Source: Cellulomonas sp. SG140 (GTDB taxonomy: Bacteria > Actinomycetota > Actinomycetes > Actinomycetales > Cellulomonadaceae). Taken from it: a stretch of DNA of 64,000 nt. Positions within the stretch are counted from its first letter, which is position 1. Every line of letters starts with the position of its first letter. This document shows, piece after piece, positions 25,801 to 33,758 of this stretch. The notes under the pieces are model-generated. The model had not been told where the DNA came from and ran no database searches. It saw only the letters and a program-made list of their open reading frames with translations. The DNA is taken from contig NZ_JANZLA010000005.1 of NCBI RefSeq assembly GCF_025770785.1, positions 252,146-316,145 on the forward strand, read 5' to 3'. Made by a program: the position numbers and the translations under genes.

Positions 25801-28697
25801 ACGGCGCCGGCGGCGTGCCGGGCGGCCCGAACATCGACTTCACCGCGACCACCGGCAAGCAGGTGACGTTCTCCTACACGGCGGCGACGCACGTGCTGAC
25901 GATCGTGAACAGCAGTCCGCCGCTGCCCGGCACCGGGCAGGAGCTGGCGCAGTGGGTGGACGCCGGCACCGTGGCGGTGCCACCGGCGCTGGTGCCGTCC
26001 GGGACCGATCTGGCCGCGCTGACGTGGACGCTACGCTCGTCGCAGGCCGGTGACCTGGCCGTCACCGACGGGAAGCTGTCCGGCACGGGCATCACGCTGC
26101 CGTTGTCGGTGGTCTCCGGTGGCCTCACCGCCGACCAGCTGCACCGGTTCCCGGCCCTCACCGGGTACCTCGCACTGCACGTCGGTGCGGACCGTGCGGC
26201 GGCCGCCGCGGCCCTGACCGGCCAGCTGCGGCTGGTGCAGCAGGACGGCACCGGCGCGCTGACGGCGTTCACCGGGGTCCAGGTCCCGGGAGTCCTGGAC
26301 GACCTGGACGCGGCCTCGGCGCATGCCCGGCAGCTCGGTGTGACGTGGGCCCGCGGGGTGCCGAGCCTGTCCGTCTGGGCTCCGACCGCCCAGCACGTCG
26401 CGGTGGTGCTGGACCCGGCCTCGTCGGCCGGCGCTGCGACCGTCGTCCCCGCGACGCGCCAGCCCGACGGCACCTGGACGGTGACCGGTGACCGCAGCTG
26501 GAAGAACCGGGGCTACCTCTACCGCCTCACGGTGCCGACGGCCGACGGGGTGGTGACCAACGACGTCACCGACCCCTACTCCGTGGCGCTGACCACCAAC
26601 GCGACCCGCTCGGTGGTGGCCGACCTGTCCGACCCGACCTTGCAGCCGGACGTGTGGCGCACCGCGAAGGCGCCGACGATCCCCAACGAGTCGGCCCGCA
26701 CCGCCTACGAGCTGCACGTGCGCGACTTCTCGGCGACGGACACCACCGTCCCGGCGGGCCTGCGCGGCACCTACGACGCGTTCACCGTGGCGGACAGCGC
26801 GGGGATGACGCACCTGAAGGACCTGGCCAAGGCCGGGCTGAACACCGTGCAGCTGCAGCCCGTCTTCGACTTCGCCACCGTGAACGAGGACAAGTCCACC
26901 TGGCAGCAGCCGGCGTGCGACCTGGCCTCGCTGCCGCCGGCGTCCGACCAGCAGCAGGCCTGCACGTCGGCCGTCGCGGCGAAGGACGGCTTCAACTGGG
27001 GCTACGACCCGCTGCACTGGCTAGCCCCGGAGGGGTCCTACGCCGTGCAGACCGACGGACCGGCGCGCACCGCCGAGGTCCGGTCGATGGTCGGCTCCCT
27101 GCACCGGGCCGGTCTGCAGGTGGTGCTCGACCAGGTGTACAACCACACCTCCGCCAGCGGTCAGTCGGACGCGTCCGTGCTCGACCGCGTGGTGCCCGGC
27201 TACTACCAGCGGCTCGATGCCAAGGGGGCGGTGCAGACCTCCACGTGCTGCTCCAACGTCGCCACCGAGCACGCCATGGCCGGCAAGCTGATGGTGGACG
27301 GCGTGGTGCTGTGGGCCCAGCAGTACAAGGTCGACGGGTTCCGGTTCGACCTGATGGGCTTCCACTCGGTGCAGAACATGAAGGACGTCCGGGCAGCCCT
27401 CGACAAGCTGACGCTGAAGCGCGACGGCGTGGACGGGTCGAAGGTGGCCCTCTACGGCGAGGGCTGGAACTTCGGCGAGGTGGCCAACAACGCCCTGTTC
27501 ACGCAGGCGTCCCAGGGTCAGCTCGGCGGGACCGGGATCGGCACGTTCAACGACCGGCTGCGGGACGCCGTGCGCGGCGGCAGCCCGGTCGACTCGTCCT
27601 CCGTGCAGGCCCAGGGCTACGGCAGCGGGCTGGGCACCGACCCGAACGGCGTCGCGGTCAACGGCACGCCGGCCCAGCAGGCGGCGGCGCTGGCCCATGC
27701 GGAGGACCTGATCAAGGTCGGCCTCGCCGGCAACCTGCGGGCGTTCACGTTCACCGCGTCGGACGGCACCGTGAAGCGGGGCGACCAGATCGACTACAAC
27801 GGTCAGCCGGCCGGCTACGCGGACCAGCCGGACGAGGTGGTCAACTACGTCGACGCCCACGACAACCAGACGCTGTACGACGCGCTGGCGCTCAAGCTGC
27901 CGAAGGCGACGACGATGGCCGACCGGGTGCGGATGCAGACGCTCTCGCTCGCGGCGGCCACCCTCTCGCAGAGCCGCGTGATGTGGCTGGCCGGCACGGA
28001 CCTGCTGCGCAGCAAGTCGATGGACAACGACAGCTACGACTCGGGCGACTGGTTCAACCGCGTCGACTGGACCGGGACCAGCTCGACGTGGGGTTCCGGC
28101 CTGCCGCCGGCGGCGAAGAACTCCGGTCAGTGGCCGGTGATGGCGCCGCTGCTCGCCGACCCGGCGCTGAAGCCGTCCGCGGCGGACATGGCGGCCGCCA
28201 CCGCCCAGGCGCAGACGCTGCTGACGATCAAGGCGTCCAGCCCGCTGTTCCGGCTGGACGACGCCGCCGCGATCGAGCAGAAGGTCAGCTTCCCGACGAC
28301 GGACCCCGGTGTGATCGCGATGTGGATCGACGACACCCGCGGTGCCGACGTCGACAAGGCCCGCGACGGTGTGCTGGTCGTCTTCAACGCGAGCACCGCG
28401 CCGGTCAGCGAGCACCTCGCCGGGCTCACCGGCCACGCGCTGACCCTGTCGAAGGCCCAGGCGCACGGGTCCGACCCCGTGGTGAAGACGACGCGCTGGG
28501 ACAGTGCGACCGGCACGGTCACCGTGCCGCCGCGCACGGTGGCGGTGCTGGAGCAGAAGCAGCACGGTGCGCCGTGGACCGGACCGTGGGGTGCTCCCTG
28601 GTGGTCGGGCGCCCCCTGGTCGTCGGGTGGGCCGTGGTCTCAGCCGTGGTCGTGGGGCGAGCCGTGGTCGTGGCTGTGGTCCTGGTCCCGCGGCTGA
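22839..28697 (+). CDS. Secreted bifunctional alpha-amylase/pullulanase (amylopullulanase)
   Basis: This is a 1,952-residue secreted enzyme. Order of parts: a signal peptide (1-39, ending APAAAA); one X25-type starch-linked domain (about 42-120); a GH13 alpha-amylase domain (about 150-700) with triad Asp418, Glu452 and Asp522; an Fn3-like domain (720-810); two more X25 domains (827-1022); then a pullulanase half (about 1034-1908). The pullulanase half has a CBM48-like segment (SVWAPTAQHVAVVLD), the YELHVRDFS and FNWGYDP motifs, and a second triad Asp1504, Glu1541 and Asp1675. It should cut both alpha-1,4 and alpha-1,6 bonds of starch, glycogen or pullulan outside the cell. The last 44 residues form an odd Trp-rich tail. 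AGAAGG precedes the ATG, and no neighbouring sugar genes share the transcript. Confidence 0.95.
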   Translation: MTAARARSRTSRSLLALLAAAALTVTGLVATPGAPAAAAPGVVTLVGSLQSKAGCANDWDPSCAATDLAVTSTAGVYAADLTLPGGSYEYKIAFDRGWDGAVGLDGGAANIPLVTGGTEQLRFSYDVSTQRVTVTPLGLAAGYTAADDALVGSPVREAGSGNQYYFVMTDRFANGSTANDTAGLGTDRMVSGFDPTDKGFYHGGDLAGLTSKLDYVHGLGTTAIWLTPSFKNKPVQGTGADASAGYHGYWTTDFTQIDPHLGTNDEMKTLIADAHAKGMKVYFDIITNHTADVISYAQNQYTYVSQADKPYKAADGTVIPDIGALANSPSFPTFDAATSFPYTPVVAPADAYVKVPSWLNDVTLYHNRGDSTYTGESTTLGDFSGLDDLMTENPKVVSGMEQIYESWIDLGIDGFRIDTAKHVNFEFWKAWTQPVLDYAHTHGKPDFFMFGEVYDADSAKTAPYVRDTAMSSTLDFSFQSAATSYAKGGSAKSLQALYASDDRYTTTHSSADALPTFLGNHDMGRIGYFLAGQSDPMARDELANDLMFFSRGQPIVYYGDEQGFAGSGGDKDARQDMFATQTASYANQPLVDGTTAGSKDRYDTTSTLYQHIAALSALRSGNPALARGAQIERYAQDGAGVYAFSRVDRTEKVENLVAVNNAAAAQTVTFTTLTPGASYAVLYGGGSGVTADGSGKVTLTVPALSAVVLRADRQVAAVPSRTLAVSVPSAGAGVSGLTPVAADATDGWGETSFAYRVVGSGTWTGLGTAESGAPRVFADVSGLAPGTLVEYRAVSVDAAGNHVAASTYASVGNRVDGVVAGGGTGTTLQVSVPGSFNSAVGCTSDWAPDCASIALTKRPDGVYAGTFTLPAGSYEYKIAIGGSWNENYGAGGVPGGANIAFTTTGGPVTFYYDATTHYAQNTAQGPIVTAPGSYQSAIGCPGDWAPDCMGSWLEDLKGDGVYTFTTSAIPSGSYQAKAAVGLSWNENYGAGGVPGGPNIDFTATTGKQVTFSYTAATHVLTIVNSSPPLPGTGQELAQWVDAGTVAVPPALVPSGTDLAALTWTLRSSQAGDLAVTDGKLSGTGITLPLSVVSGGLTADQLHRFPALTGYLALHVGADRAAAAAALTGQLRLVQQDGTGALTAFTGVQVPGVLDDLDAASAHARQLGVTWARGVPSLSVWAPTAQHVAVVLDPASSAGAATVVPATRQPDGTWTVTGDRSWKNRGYLYRLTVPTADGVVTNDVTDPYSVALTTNATRSVVADLSDPTLQPDVWRTAKAPTIPNESARTAYELHVRDFSATDTTVPAGLRGTYDAFTVADSAGMTHLKDLAKAGLNTVQLQPVFDFATVNEDKSTWQQPACDLASLPPASDQQQACTSAVAAKDGFNWGYDPLHWLAPEGSYAVQTDGPARTAEVRSMVGSLHRAGLQVVLDQVYNHTSASGQSDASVLDRVVPGYYQRLDAKGAVQTSTCCSNVATEHAMAGKLMVDGVVLWAQQYKVDGFRFDLMGFHSVQNMKDVRAALDKLTLKRDGVDGSKVALYGEGWNFGEVANNALFTQASQGQLGGTGIGTFNDRLRDAVRGGSPVDSSSVQAQGYGSGLGTDPNGVAVNGTPAQQAAALAHAEDLIKVGLAGNLRAFTFTASDGTVKRGDQIDYNGQPAGYADQPDEVVNYVDAHDNQTLYDALALKLPKATTMADRVRMQTLSLAAATLSQSRVMWLAGTDLLRSKSMDNDSYDSGDWFNRVDWTGTSSTWGSGLPPAAKNSGQWPVMAPLLADPALKPSAADMAAATAQAQTLLTIKASSPLFRLDDAAAIEQKVSFPTTDPGVIAMWIDDTRGADVDKARDGVLVVFNASTAPVSEHLAGLTGHALTLSKAQAHGSDPVVKTTRWDSATGTVTVPPRTVAVLEQKQHGAPWTGPWGAPWWSGAPWSSGGPWSQPWSWGEPWSWLWSWSRG
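25485..25825 (+). repeat. Internal direct repeat encoding tandem X25 domains
   Basis: A 41-base stretch at 25485-25525 recurs without change at 25785-25825, exactly 300 bases later. It encodes the shared SWNENYGAGGVPGG segment of two adjacent domains. The identity at DNA level, including third codon positions, suggests a fairly recent duplication or gene conversion. Confidence 0.85.
28563..28697 (+). other. Coding region for the tryptophan-rich C-terminal tail
   Basis: The final 44 residues of the amylopullulanase contain 12 tryptophans, mostly in PW or SW steps (for example PWSQPWSWGEPWSW), with no acidic or basic residues except one His, one Glu and one Arg. The DNA is a run of degenerate CCGTGG and TCGTGG units. 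It follows the natural end of the pullulanase domain (TVAVLEQ). Confidence 0.85.
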
Positions 28698-28729
28698 CGG
28701 ACCGACCGCACCCGGTGCGCCGCGCGGCG

Positions 28730-29017
28730 TCAGCCGTGCCGGTGCGCTGATCGCCTCCGGTCCCGGGCGGGTACCCGGAGACCGGAGGCGATCAGCCGGC
28801 GGATCAGCTGGTGCCCGTCGACCGGCTGGGCGCCGAGCGCCACCAGCTCGTCGTACCGGTGCTGCGGCACGTCGTAGTGGTCCAGGTCGAACGCCCGGGC
28901 GGGAAGTCCCGCGCGTTGCGCGAAGTCGTGCAGCTCGTCGTACGACTCGTCGCTGACCAGGTGGCTCCACACGGTCCCGTGCCGCGGCCAGGCGGGCGGG
29001 TCGACGAGGACGGTCAT
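28730..29017 (-). CDS. DUF4031 domain protein
   Basis: This 95-residue protein fits DUF4031, a short family found in actinobacteria and proteobacteria. It has the N-terminal MTVLVDPPAWPRHGTVWSHLVSD pattern, the ELHDFAQRAGLPARAFDLDHYDVPQHRYDELVALGA core and a basic tail. The family function is unknown; conserved His, Asp and Trp residues hint at an enzyme. Its 3' end overlaps the terminator of the convergent amylopullulanase gene. Confidence 0.87.
   Translation of the reverse strand: MTVLVDPPAWPRHGTVWSHLVSDESYDELHDFAQRAGLPARAFDLDHYDVPQHRYDELVALGAQPVDGHQLIRRLIASGLRVPARDRRRSAHRHG
28748..28794 (+). terminator. Terminator of the amylopullulanase gene
   Basis: TGATCGCCTCCGGT (28748-28761) and ACCGGAGGCGATCA (28781-28794) form a perfect 14-base stem, with CCCGGG and CCCGG in the loop. 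It starts 51 bases after the stop and lies inside the 3' end of the convergent DUF4031 gene. Confidence 0.75.
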
Positions 29018-29084
29018 CCCGCCGAGGGTAACCGCCTCGTCAGCCGGACCCCGCCACGGCGCCGCGGCCGCACGGACGGCCTGG

Positions 29085-29378
29085 TCAGCCCGCTGCGAAC
29101 AGCCGGGACGCGGCGGCCTCGGCCTCGGCGTAGGTGCGCGAGGCGGTGGTCATCGCCGCGCTGATCTGGGAGAGCGACTCCTCCACCTTGGTCTGCGTCG
29201 ACGACCAGTCGGCGACGAGCCCGGCGAAGGCGCCGGCTGCGGCACCGCGCCACCCGGTCTGCAGCTCGGTCAGCTGGCGGTGCATCGCCGCGACCTCCGC
29301 CTGGATGGAGGCGACCCGCGCCTGGACACCGCCGGCAGCGCGGGCCAGCTCGGCTGCATCGACCTCGTAACGACTCAT
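29085..29378 (-). CDS. WXG100-family (ESAT-6-like) protein
   Basis: This 97-residue protein is of the type exported by type VII secretion. It has two predicted helices separated by the WRG turn (TGWRGAAAG, the WxG motif, near residue 43). The C-terminal YAEAEAAASRLF gives the Y-x-x-x-(D/E) export signal. The N-terminal stretch YEVDAAELARAAGGVQARVASIQAEVAAM is also typical. AGGAGG precedes the ATG at 29378 at good spacing. No secretion components (EccC, EccD, MycP) or partner are nearby, so this is an orphan member. Confidence 0.9.
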   Translation of the reverse strand: MSRYEVDAAELARAAGGVQARVASIQAEVAAMHRQLTELQTGWRGAAAGAFAGLVADWSSTQTKVEESLSQISAAMTTASRTYAEAEAAASRLFAAG

Positions 29379-29533
29379 CGGACCTCCTGTACCCCACCGG
29401 GCCGCCGGACGGGCAGCTCTCGACGACGGGGCGCGGCCGACGCTAGGGATCTCACCGGGACGCACGGGTGTCGAAGGGCGCCGGCACCCGGTCGCACGGA
29501 CGGGTGCCGGGCTGGGGGCGGATGAGGTCCGAC

Positions 29534-30325
29534 TCAGGCGGGCGTGCTCGTGGTCGACGGCGTCGGGCTCCCGGAGGCCCCGGCGGCGTCGTCCGCAACC
29601 GTCGCACCGCTCGTGCCGTTCTCCGTGGACGCGGCAGCGAGCTTCGCCAGCTCCTTCTCCACGCGCGCGAGCTCGGCGGTCAGGTTCTGCCGGGCCGGCT
29701 CCTCCCAGCGCTCGGACAGCGGGCTGACGAACAGGCGTGGACGGCCCAGCAGCTTGCGCAGGATGTGCTCGCGGGCCGCGAGGAACTTGTCCACCGGGAC
29801 GTGGGCGTACTCGGCGCGCAGGTCCTCGAGGTAGGCGCGGTACTTCTGCGGCTCGGTGGCCAGCATCGCCAGGTCGGCGTCGCACAGGACGGCGCTGTCG
29901 GGGTCGGCCGGGTCCGGGTTGTGCCGCGCCAGGCGGACCACCAGGTCGTGCACGCGCTGTGCCTTCTCGGCGGAGACGCCGAGCGCGGTCAGCTCGTCGT
30001 ACGCCAGGCGCGCGCTGGCCACCTCGTCCTCGCCCCCGCGGTTGGCGTACGCCGCTCGCTCGGCCGAGTCGAAGATCGCCCCGTGGTACCAGGCGGCGAG
30101 CCGCACCACCTCGGGGTCGTAGGTCTCCTCCGTCAGCTCGTCCACCCGGGCGATGACGTCCACCAGGTGGCGGAGGTTGTGGAAGTGCCGCTCCGGAGCG
30201 GTCCACCTGGCCAGGAGGGCCTCACCGGTCCTGCGGATCTCGTCGGCGTCGGCGGTACCGCCGACTGCCTGGACACTGCGGACGAACGCGGACAACAACC
30301 ACTGTGGCGCGTCATGGACGCCCAT
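29534..30325 (-). CDS. Predicted metal-dependent HD-superfamily phosphohydrolase
   Basis: This 263-residue cytoplasmic protein is related to COG4339. The region APERHFHNLRHLVDVIARVDEL (residues 43-64) and VRLAAWYHGAIFDS (about 73-86) supply the conserved His residues. LCDADLAMLATEP, near 147, provides the Asp of the HD metal site. The C-terminal 50 residues are Glu/Lys/Ala-rich, then Ser/Thr-rich and probably disordered. Members are thought to hydrolyse nucleotides or phosphate esters, and no substrate is known. The start at 30325 follows GAGG in the sense direction. It may be transcribed after the two-component genes. Confidence 0.85.
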   Translation of the reverse strand: MGVHDAPQWLLSAFVRSVQAVGGTADADEIRRTGEALLARWTAPERHFHNLRHLVDVIARVDELTEETYDPEVVRLAAWYHGAIFDSAERAAYANRGGEDEVASARLAYDELTALGVSAEKAQRVHDLVVRLARHNPDPADPDSAVLCDADLAMLATEPQKYRAYLEDLRAEYAHVPVDKFLAAREHILRKLLGRPRLFVSPLSERWEEPARQNLTAELARVEKELAKLAAASTENGTSGATVADDAAGASGSPTPSTTSTPA

Positions 30326-30368
30326 GGATCGACCTCACGGCTGGCGACTAGGACGAGCCATCGTAGCC

Positions 30369-32006
30369 TCAGGCCCTGTCTGCGGCCTCTCGAGGGCGGT
30401 CGGACGGGTCGCCCTCGGGTGCAGGGTCCGGCGCCGGCGCATCGTCCCTGGTCACGGCGGTGCGGCCAGTCCGCTCGGCGACCGCGGGCACGTGCGGGAC
30501 GTCGGTGTCGTCCTGCTCCTCGACCTCGACCTCGACCTCGTGCGGGACCGGACCGGCGGGTGCCGCGGGCAGCACCACGCGCACCGTCGTGCCGCCGCCG
30601 GGCGTCTGCGCGAGCGTCACCTGGCCGGAGTGCGCCGAGACGATGGCCGCGACGATCGCCATCCCCAGACCCGCTCCGCCGGACTCCCTCGTGCGCGAGG
30701 CGTCCACCCGGTAGAACCGCTCGAACACCCGGGCGGCGTGCTCCGGGTCGATGCCGGGCCCGTGGTCCCGCACCTCGATGATGCCGACGCCGGGCGCGGT
30801 GCCGACGGCGATCTCGACGGGTGTGCCGGCCGGTGTGTGCTGCACGACGTTGCCGACCAGGTTGGCGACCACCTGCCGCAGGCGGGCGTCGTCGCCGAGC
30901 ACCACCGTGGCGCGGGCCGTGCCGCTCGGGTCGAGCGGTGCGAGGCGGGCCGGCCGGTCGGGGTCCAGGGCGCGCAGGTCGCTGATCGCATCGGCCGCCA
31001 GCACCGTCAGGTCCACCGGCTGGTGGGCGATCGGCCGTCCCTCGTCGAGCCTGGCCAGGGCGAGCAGGTCCTCCACCAGCGTGCCCATCCGGGTGGCGGA
31101 GCCCTCGATGCGGCGCATCGTGTCGTCCACCTGGTCGGCGCCGGTCAGGGCGCCCATCCGGTACAGCTCGGCGTAGCCGCGGATGGTCGCCAGCGGGGTG
31201 CGCAGCTCGTGCGAGGCGTCGGCGACGAACCGGCGCATCCGGGTCTCGGAGGCGGTGCGGGCGTCGAACGCCGCCTCGATCTGCGTCAGCATCCCGTTCA
31301 GCGCGACGCCGAGGCGACCCACCTCGGTGCTCTCCGGCGCGGTGCGCACGCGGCGGGACAGGTCGCCGGCGGCGATCGCCGCGGCGGTCTCCTCGATGCG
31401 GCCCAGCGGCGCGAGCGAGCGTCGCACGGCCCAGCCGGCGGCGAGGCCGCCGAGCAGCACGATGCCGACGCCGGACAGCAGCAGCACCGAGACCATCGTG
31501 CTGGTGGTGTCCCGTGCCTCGCCGAGCGGCAGTGCGACCAGGACCGTCCCGGTGCCGTCGCTGGTGGTGAAGGCCACCACTCGCCAGTGCGAGCCGGGGA
31601 CGGACGACTTGACGGTGAAGGGACGGGCGTCCAGCGCCGCCGCCTGGTCCACGGTCAGGTCCGGCACGTTCGGCTCGCCGTAGGCGTCGGCCACGCTCTG
31701 CGACCCCCAGACGAAGGACTGCGCGCCCTCCACCTGCAGGCGTACGTAGTAGTCCGAGGGCCCGGAGGCCTGGTGCAGCCCGTTGACGAGGGCCGTGATC
31801 CGCTGGCTGGCCAGCGCCTTCCCCTCGGTGCGCAGCTTGTCGTCGATCTGCGCGACCAGCGAGCGCTGCAGCAGGGCGGTGCTGGTGATCCCGGCCAGCA
31901 CCAGTCCGACGGCGATCAGCACGGTGGCGACGGCGACCAGCCGGCCGCGCAGCGGTACCCGGTCCCACGCGGCCGTCCACCGCCGCGGCAGCCGCACCCG
32001 GTTCAC
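30369..32006 (-). CDS. Two-component sensor histidine kinase
   Basis: This 545-residue kinase has a transmembrane segment (residues about 22-44), an extracytoplasmic sensor region (45-170), a second helix (172-194) and a HAMP linker. The dimerisation/phosphoacceptor block is FVADASHELRTPLATIRGY with His266. The ATPase domain shows an N box (GNVVQHTPAGTP), G1 (VRDHGPGID) and G2 (GGAGLGMAI). The C-terminal 60 residues are acidic and Pro-rich. The GTG start overlaps the response regulator stop (GTGA), so translation is coupled. This is the OmpR-type class; the stimulus is unknown. Confidence 0.94.
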   Translation of the reverse strand: MNRVRLPRRWTAAWDRVPLRGRLVAVATVLIAVGLVLAGITSTALLQRSLVAQIDDKLRTEGKALASQRITALVNGLHQASGPSDYYVRLQVEGAQSFVWGSQSVADAYGEPNVPDLTVDQAAALDARPFTVKSSVPGSHWRVVAFTTSDGTGTVLVALPLGEARDTTSTMVSVLLLSGVGIVLLGGLAAGWAVRRSLAPLGRIEETAAAIAAGDLSRRVRTAPESTEVGRLGVALNGMLTQIEAAFDARTASETRMRRFVADASHELRTPLATIRGYAELYRMGALTGADQVDDTMRRIEGSATRMGTLVEDLLALARLDEGRPIAHQPVDLTVLAADAISDLRALDPDRPARLAPLDPSGTARATVVLGDDARLRQVVANLVGNVVQHTPAGTPVEIAVGTAPGVGIIEVRDHGPGIDPEHAARVFERFYRVDASRTRESGGAGLGMAIVAAIVSAHSGQVTLAQTPGGGTTVRVVLPAAPAGPVPHEVEVEVEEQDDTDVPHVPAVAERTGRTAVTRDDAPAPDPAPEGDPSDRPREAADRA

Positions 32007-32728
32007 GTCTGCTCGCGCAGCAGGTAGCCGACCCCGCGCTTGGTGTGGATCAGCGGCGGCAGCCGCCGGCCCTGCTCGTCGTCCAGCTGGTCGACCTTGC
32101 GCCGCAGGTAGGAGATGTAGGACTCGACGATGTTGGCGTCGCCGCCCCAGTCGTACTGCCACACGTGGTCGAGGATCTGCGCCTTGGACAGCACGCGGCC
32201 GGCGTTGAGCATCAGGTAGCGCAGCAGCTTGAACTCGGTGGGGGACAGGTCGATCAGCTGACCGGCGCGGCGGACCTCGTGCGAGTCGTCGTCCAGCTCG
32301 AGGTCGGCGTAGCGGAGCACCTGCGAGTCGTCGTCCACCCGCTGGGTGCGGCGCAGCACCGCGCGGATGCGGGCGACGACCTCCTCGAGGCTGAACGGCT
32401 TGGTGACGTAGTCGTCGCCGCCCACCGTCAGGCCCTGCACCTTGTCGGCCGTGTCGTCACGTGCCGTGAGGAACAGCACCGGCACGTGCTGACCCTTCTC
32501 CCGCAGCCGGCGGGTGACGGTGAAGCCGTCCATGTCCGGCAGCATCACGTCGAGCACCACCAGGTCCGGCTGCACCTCCTTGGCCAGGCGCAGCGCGGAG
32601 CTGCCGTCCGCGGCGGAGCTCACCTCGAAACCGGCGAAGCGCAGCGAGGTGGCGAGCAGCTCGCGGATGTTGGGCTCGTCGTCGACGACGAGCAGCCGAG
32701 CCTCGGGCGCACCGGACGCAGCGTTCAT
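32003..32728 (-). CDS. OmpR-family response regulator
   Basis: This 241-residue regulator has a receiver domain (residues 10-125) with VVDDE at 15-19, phosphoacceptor Asp60 in VLDVMLPDMDG and the switch Lys in YVTKPF. The C-terminal winged helix starts near LSPTEFKLLRYLMLNAGRVLSK and ends with LIHTKRGVGYLL. It is the partner of the kinase that follows with a four-base overlap. Together they should respond to an envelope signal and act on nearby or distant promoters. It is divergent from the amidotransferase gene. Confidence 0.95.
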   Translation of the reverse strand: MNAASGAPEARLLVVDDEPNIRELLATSLRFAGFEVSSAADGSSALRLAKEVQPDLVVLDVMLPDMDGFTVTRRLREKGQHVPVLFLTARDDTADKVQGLTVGGDDYVTKPFSLEEVVARIRAVLRRTQRVDDDSQVLRYADLELDDDSHEVRRAGQLIDLSPTEFKLLRYLMLNAGRVLSKAQILDHVWQYDWGGDANIVESYISYLRRKVDQLDDEQGRRLPPLIHTKRGVGYLLREQT

Positions 32729-32885
32729 CGACCCAGTGTGCGACGGGAGTCTGGGAGTGCGCTGGACGTCACCTGCGCGTGCGGGAGGCCCGGTCGGTGT
32801 CGCGGCGGGGCGGCGTCTCTGCCCGGAGCGTGTGAGCGATAACATCGATCCGCGCTCGCGCGGCGTGGCGCCCGGCGACGCCCTG

Positions 32886-32900
32886 TACCTTTCTGCTCCA
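32886..32900 (+). promoter_or_regulatory. Possible leaderless promoter of the amidotransferase gene
   Basis: TACCTT (32886-32891) stands eight bases before the ATG at 32900, and no ribosome-binding site lies between. This spacing suggests transcription begins at or next to the start codon. Confidence 0.4.
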
Positions 32901-33685
32901 TGACGACTGTCCAGATCGAGGCCGGCGACCGCCTCGACCCGATCGGCGCGCCCCGCGCGCGCCTGACCGTGCTGCAGAGCTCCCCGAGCTGCGGTCTCGA
33001 CCGGTTCGCCGAGTGGCTCGGCGACGTCGACGTGCAGCTGGTCCGTGCGGACCTCGGTGAGCCGGTGCCGACCGCCGCCGAGGTGGGGCACGGCCTCCTG
33101 GTGCTGGGCGCCGAGCTGTCGGTGTACGACGACGAGCGGGCGCCGTGGCTCCCCGCCGTCCGCGACCTGCTGGCCGAGACCAGCGCGACGGGTATCCCCA
33201 CGCTGGCGATCTGCCTCGGCGCCCAGCTGCTGGCCGTCGCCCGCGGCGGCCGCGTGCAGGTGGCCGCCCCTCCCGGGTCCGAGGCCGGCGTGGTCAACGT
33301 CCGGTGGCGTCCGGAGGCGGAGTCCGACGCGCTCGTCGGCCCGCTGCTGCAGCCCTGGCAGGCACGGCGGCTGACCCCGCAGCCGGCGATGCACGACGAC
33401 GCGGTGGTCGAGCTGCCGCGCGGCGGCGTGTGGCTCGGCTCGTCGGCGATGTACCCGTACCACGCCTTCCGGATCGGGTCCGCCTGGGGTCTGCAGTTCC
33501 ACCCGGAGACCTCGCAGGAGACCCTGCGTCAGTGGGCGGAGGCCGCCGGGCACGACGCCGACACGGTCCTCGCCGGGTGGGGCGGTCAGGACGAGGCGCT
33601 CACCGAGTTCAGCCGCGGCATCGCGGCGCAGCTGGTGACGCTGGTGCAGGCCCGGGCCGACGAGGGCTCCTTCGTCCCGGCCTGA
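32900..33685 (+). CDS. Class I glutamine amidotransferase domain protein
   Basis: This 261-residue protein is like the stand-alone GMP-synthase-type amidotransferases. The nucleophile elbow AICLGAQLLA contains the catalytic Cys near residue 104. The His/Glu pair appears in GLQFHPETS near 201. A C-terminal helical part follows. The gene product may act as a glutamine hydrolase for an unknown partner or as a peptidase-like enzyme on small amides such as gamma-glutamyl compounds. It diverges from the two-component genes and converges on pspA with a terminator between. Confidence 0.88.
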   Translation: MTTVQIEAGDRLDPIGAPRARLTVLQSSPSCGLDRFAEWLGDVDVQLVRADLGEPVPTAAEVGHGLLVLGAELSVYDDERAPWLPAVRDLLAETSATGIPTLAICLGAQLLAVARGGRVQVAAPPGSEAGVVNVRWRPEAESDALVGPLLQPWQARRLTPQPAMHDDAVVELPRGGVWLGSSAMYPYHAFRIGSAWGLQFHPETSQETLRQWAEAAGHDADTVLAGWGGQDEALTEFSRGIAAQLVTLVQARADEGSFVPA

Positions 33686-33702
33686 TCCGCTCCTCTGCTA
33701 CG

Positions 33703-33739
33703 CGAAGGGGCCCCCGGCATCGCGCCGGGGGCCCCTTCG
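33703..33739. terminator. Bidirectional terminator between amidotransferase and pspA genes
   Basis: CGAAGGGGCCCCCGGC (33703-33718) pairs perfectly over 16 bases with GCCGGGGGCCCCTTCG (33724-33739) around ATCGC. T-rich and A-rich flanks are minor. It serves two convergent genes. Confidence 0.85.
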
Positions 33740-33758
33740 TCGTCGCTGCGAGGTCCGG

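Noticed and set aside
22653..25892. Minus-strand frame of over 1,000 codons opposite the amylopullulanase
   Set aside because: Val/Arg/Gly-rich with no motif and fully covered by the catalytic domains on the other strand.
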